A model generated the notes under the pieces. The model was given only the letters and a program-made list of their open reading frames with translations, had not been told where the DNA came from and made no database searches. A stretch of DNA of 6,190 nucleotides, taken from positions 1 through 6,190 of the forward strand of contig JAEOST010000187.1 in NCBI GenBank assembly GCA_016840245.1. Direction: 5' to 3'. This DNA comes from Candidatus Thorarchaeota archaeon. Its GTDB lineage: Archaea; Asgardarchaeota; Thorarchaeia; Thorarchaeales; Thorarchaeaceae. Both the position numbers and the translations under genes were made by a program. This document shows positions 5,538 through 6,190 of this stretch, one piece after another; position 1 is the first letter of the stretch, and every line of letters starts with the position of its first letter.

Positions 5538-6190
5538 ATGCCATTCGAACGGATGCCTTTGGAAATCTGGTTTGATGAATACCAGTTTGAAGTTGAATGC
5601 GACATCGGCGAGTCAGGGATGAAATTCTTCTCACTCAAAGAACTTGATCTAAATCTTGATGACGTGGATTTGAGATACGGATATCACCTCGGACATCCAG
5701 ACCTGCGGTCAGAAATTGCCAAGCAGTATGCAGGGCAGGGACTTGACAATGTTGCTGTTACAACTGGGGCGAGTGAGTCCAATTTCTGTGTCATTGCGCA
5801 TCTTGTTGGACCAAAGGATCACATGATAGTGGAACATCCCACATATCCTTCACTCTACCAGGTGGCCAGGTCTCTTGGGCGAGACCTATCACTGTTCCAA
5901 CTGAAGTGGGAAGATGACTTTCGTCCAAACATGGATGTGTTGAGGAAACTCGTCAAACCGAACACCAAGCTGATAACGTTGACACATCCGGGGAATCCGA
6001 CAGGATCAGTCATCACAAGGGATGAGATCAAAGAGGCAATTGAGATAGCAGAAGATGCGGGTGCGTATCTGATGTTGGATGAGAACTATCGAGACAAGAT
6101 GTTTGATGAACCTAATCCACTTGCCGATACAATGAGCCCAAATGCAATCAGACTCACAAGCATGTCGAAAACTTGGGGATTACCAGGAAT
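5538..6190 (+). CDS. Class I/II (fold-type I) PLP-dependent aminotransferase, 3' partial
   Basis: An ATG at 5538 opens a frame that runs off the right edge with 217 complete codons, about half to 60% of a usual 370-400 residue enzyme. Fold-type I signatures appear in order: RYGYHLGHPDLR (46-57, substrate-side YG and the GxxxLR motif), TTGASESN (75-82, phosphate-binding turn), EHPTYPSLY (99-107), HPGNPTG (150-156, with N153), DENYRD (181-186, D181 for the pyridine nitrogen and Y184 for O3'), and SMSKTWGLPG (208-217, K211 for the Schiff base). These enzymes normally move an amino group between an amino acid and a 2-oxo acid using pyridoxal phosphate in the cytosol; the substrate cannot be assigned, and some family members carry out other PLP reactions. 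No good Shine-Dalgarno precedes the ATG (GGGTTTGTGAA), so a short or absent leader is likely. GTG at 5484 and ATG at 5553 are less likely starts. It is transcribed divergently from the receiver gene. Confidence 0.93.
   Translation, partial: MPFERMPLEIWFDEYQFEVECDIGESGMKFFSLKELDLNLDDVDLRYGYHLGHPDLRSEIAKQYAGQGLDNVAVTTGASESNFCVIAHLVGPKDHMIVEHPTYPSLYQVARSLGRDLSLFQLKWEDDFRPNMDVLRKLVKPNTKLITLTHPGNPTGSVITRDEIKEAIEIAEDAGAYLMLDENYRDKMFDEPNPLADTMSPNAIRLTSMSKTWGLPG

Noticed and set aside
5188..5622. 144-codon plus-strand open frame over the receiver, the divergent region and the aminotransferase start
   Set aside because: It overlaps two clear genes in other frames and spans the promoter region; its composition is not protein-like.
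5441..5638. 65-codon minus-strand open frame across the divergent region
   Set aside because: It overlaps the aminotransferase start on the opposite strand and both promoter candidates, and shows no recognisable features.

Overview
The window looks archaeal. The reasons are purine-rich GGTGA/GGAG-type ribosome binding sites, short TATA-like boxes in place of bacterial -35/-10 pairs, UUG initiation, and a large surface protein with N-glycosylation sequons and almost no cysteine. Overall style (mid-40s % G+C by eye, secreted β-propeller/Ig-like proteins with C-terminal membrane segments, cytosolic zinc ribbons on membrane proteins) would fit an Asgard archaeon such as the Thorarchaeia. That placement is inference and no phylogenetic marker gene is present.

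Layout. (1) Positions 2-3286 (+) are the 3' part of a very large surface protein gene that enters from the left edge. It encodes FG-GAP-like calcium-binding β-propeller repeats, four tandem Ig-like domains, and a C-terminal block of seven predicted transmembrane helices whose loop charges agree with an outside N-terminus and an inside C-terminus. (2) A GC-rich hairpin at 3298-3319 separates it from a convergent gene. (3) Positions 3337-4920 (-) encode an unrecognised secreted/membrane protein: signal peptide, small ectodomain, membrane segment(s), cytosolic CxxC-CxxC zinc ribbon, possible winged-helix-like stretch, two more membrane helices and a 79-residue acidic tail. (4) Seventy-three bases upstream on the same strand, 4994-5407 (-) encodes a stand-alone CheY-like receiver. 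(5) A 130-bp divergent promoter region follows. (6) From 5538 a fold-type I PLP aminotransferase runs off the right edge.

The receiver and the zinc-ribbon membrane protein are co-oriented and may be co-transcribed, although the second gene has its own good ribosome binding site and a possible TATA box. The most unusual items are the receptor-like layout of the left-hand protein (huge adhesive ectodomain on seven helices) and the unclassified zinc-ribbon membrane protein beside an orphan receiver. Whether these form one surface-sensing system cannot be shown from the sequence. The aminotransferase is probably metabolic and unrelated.
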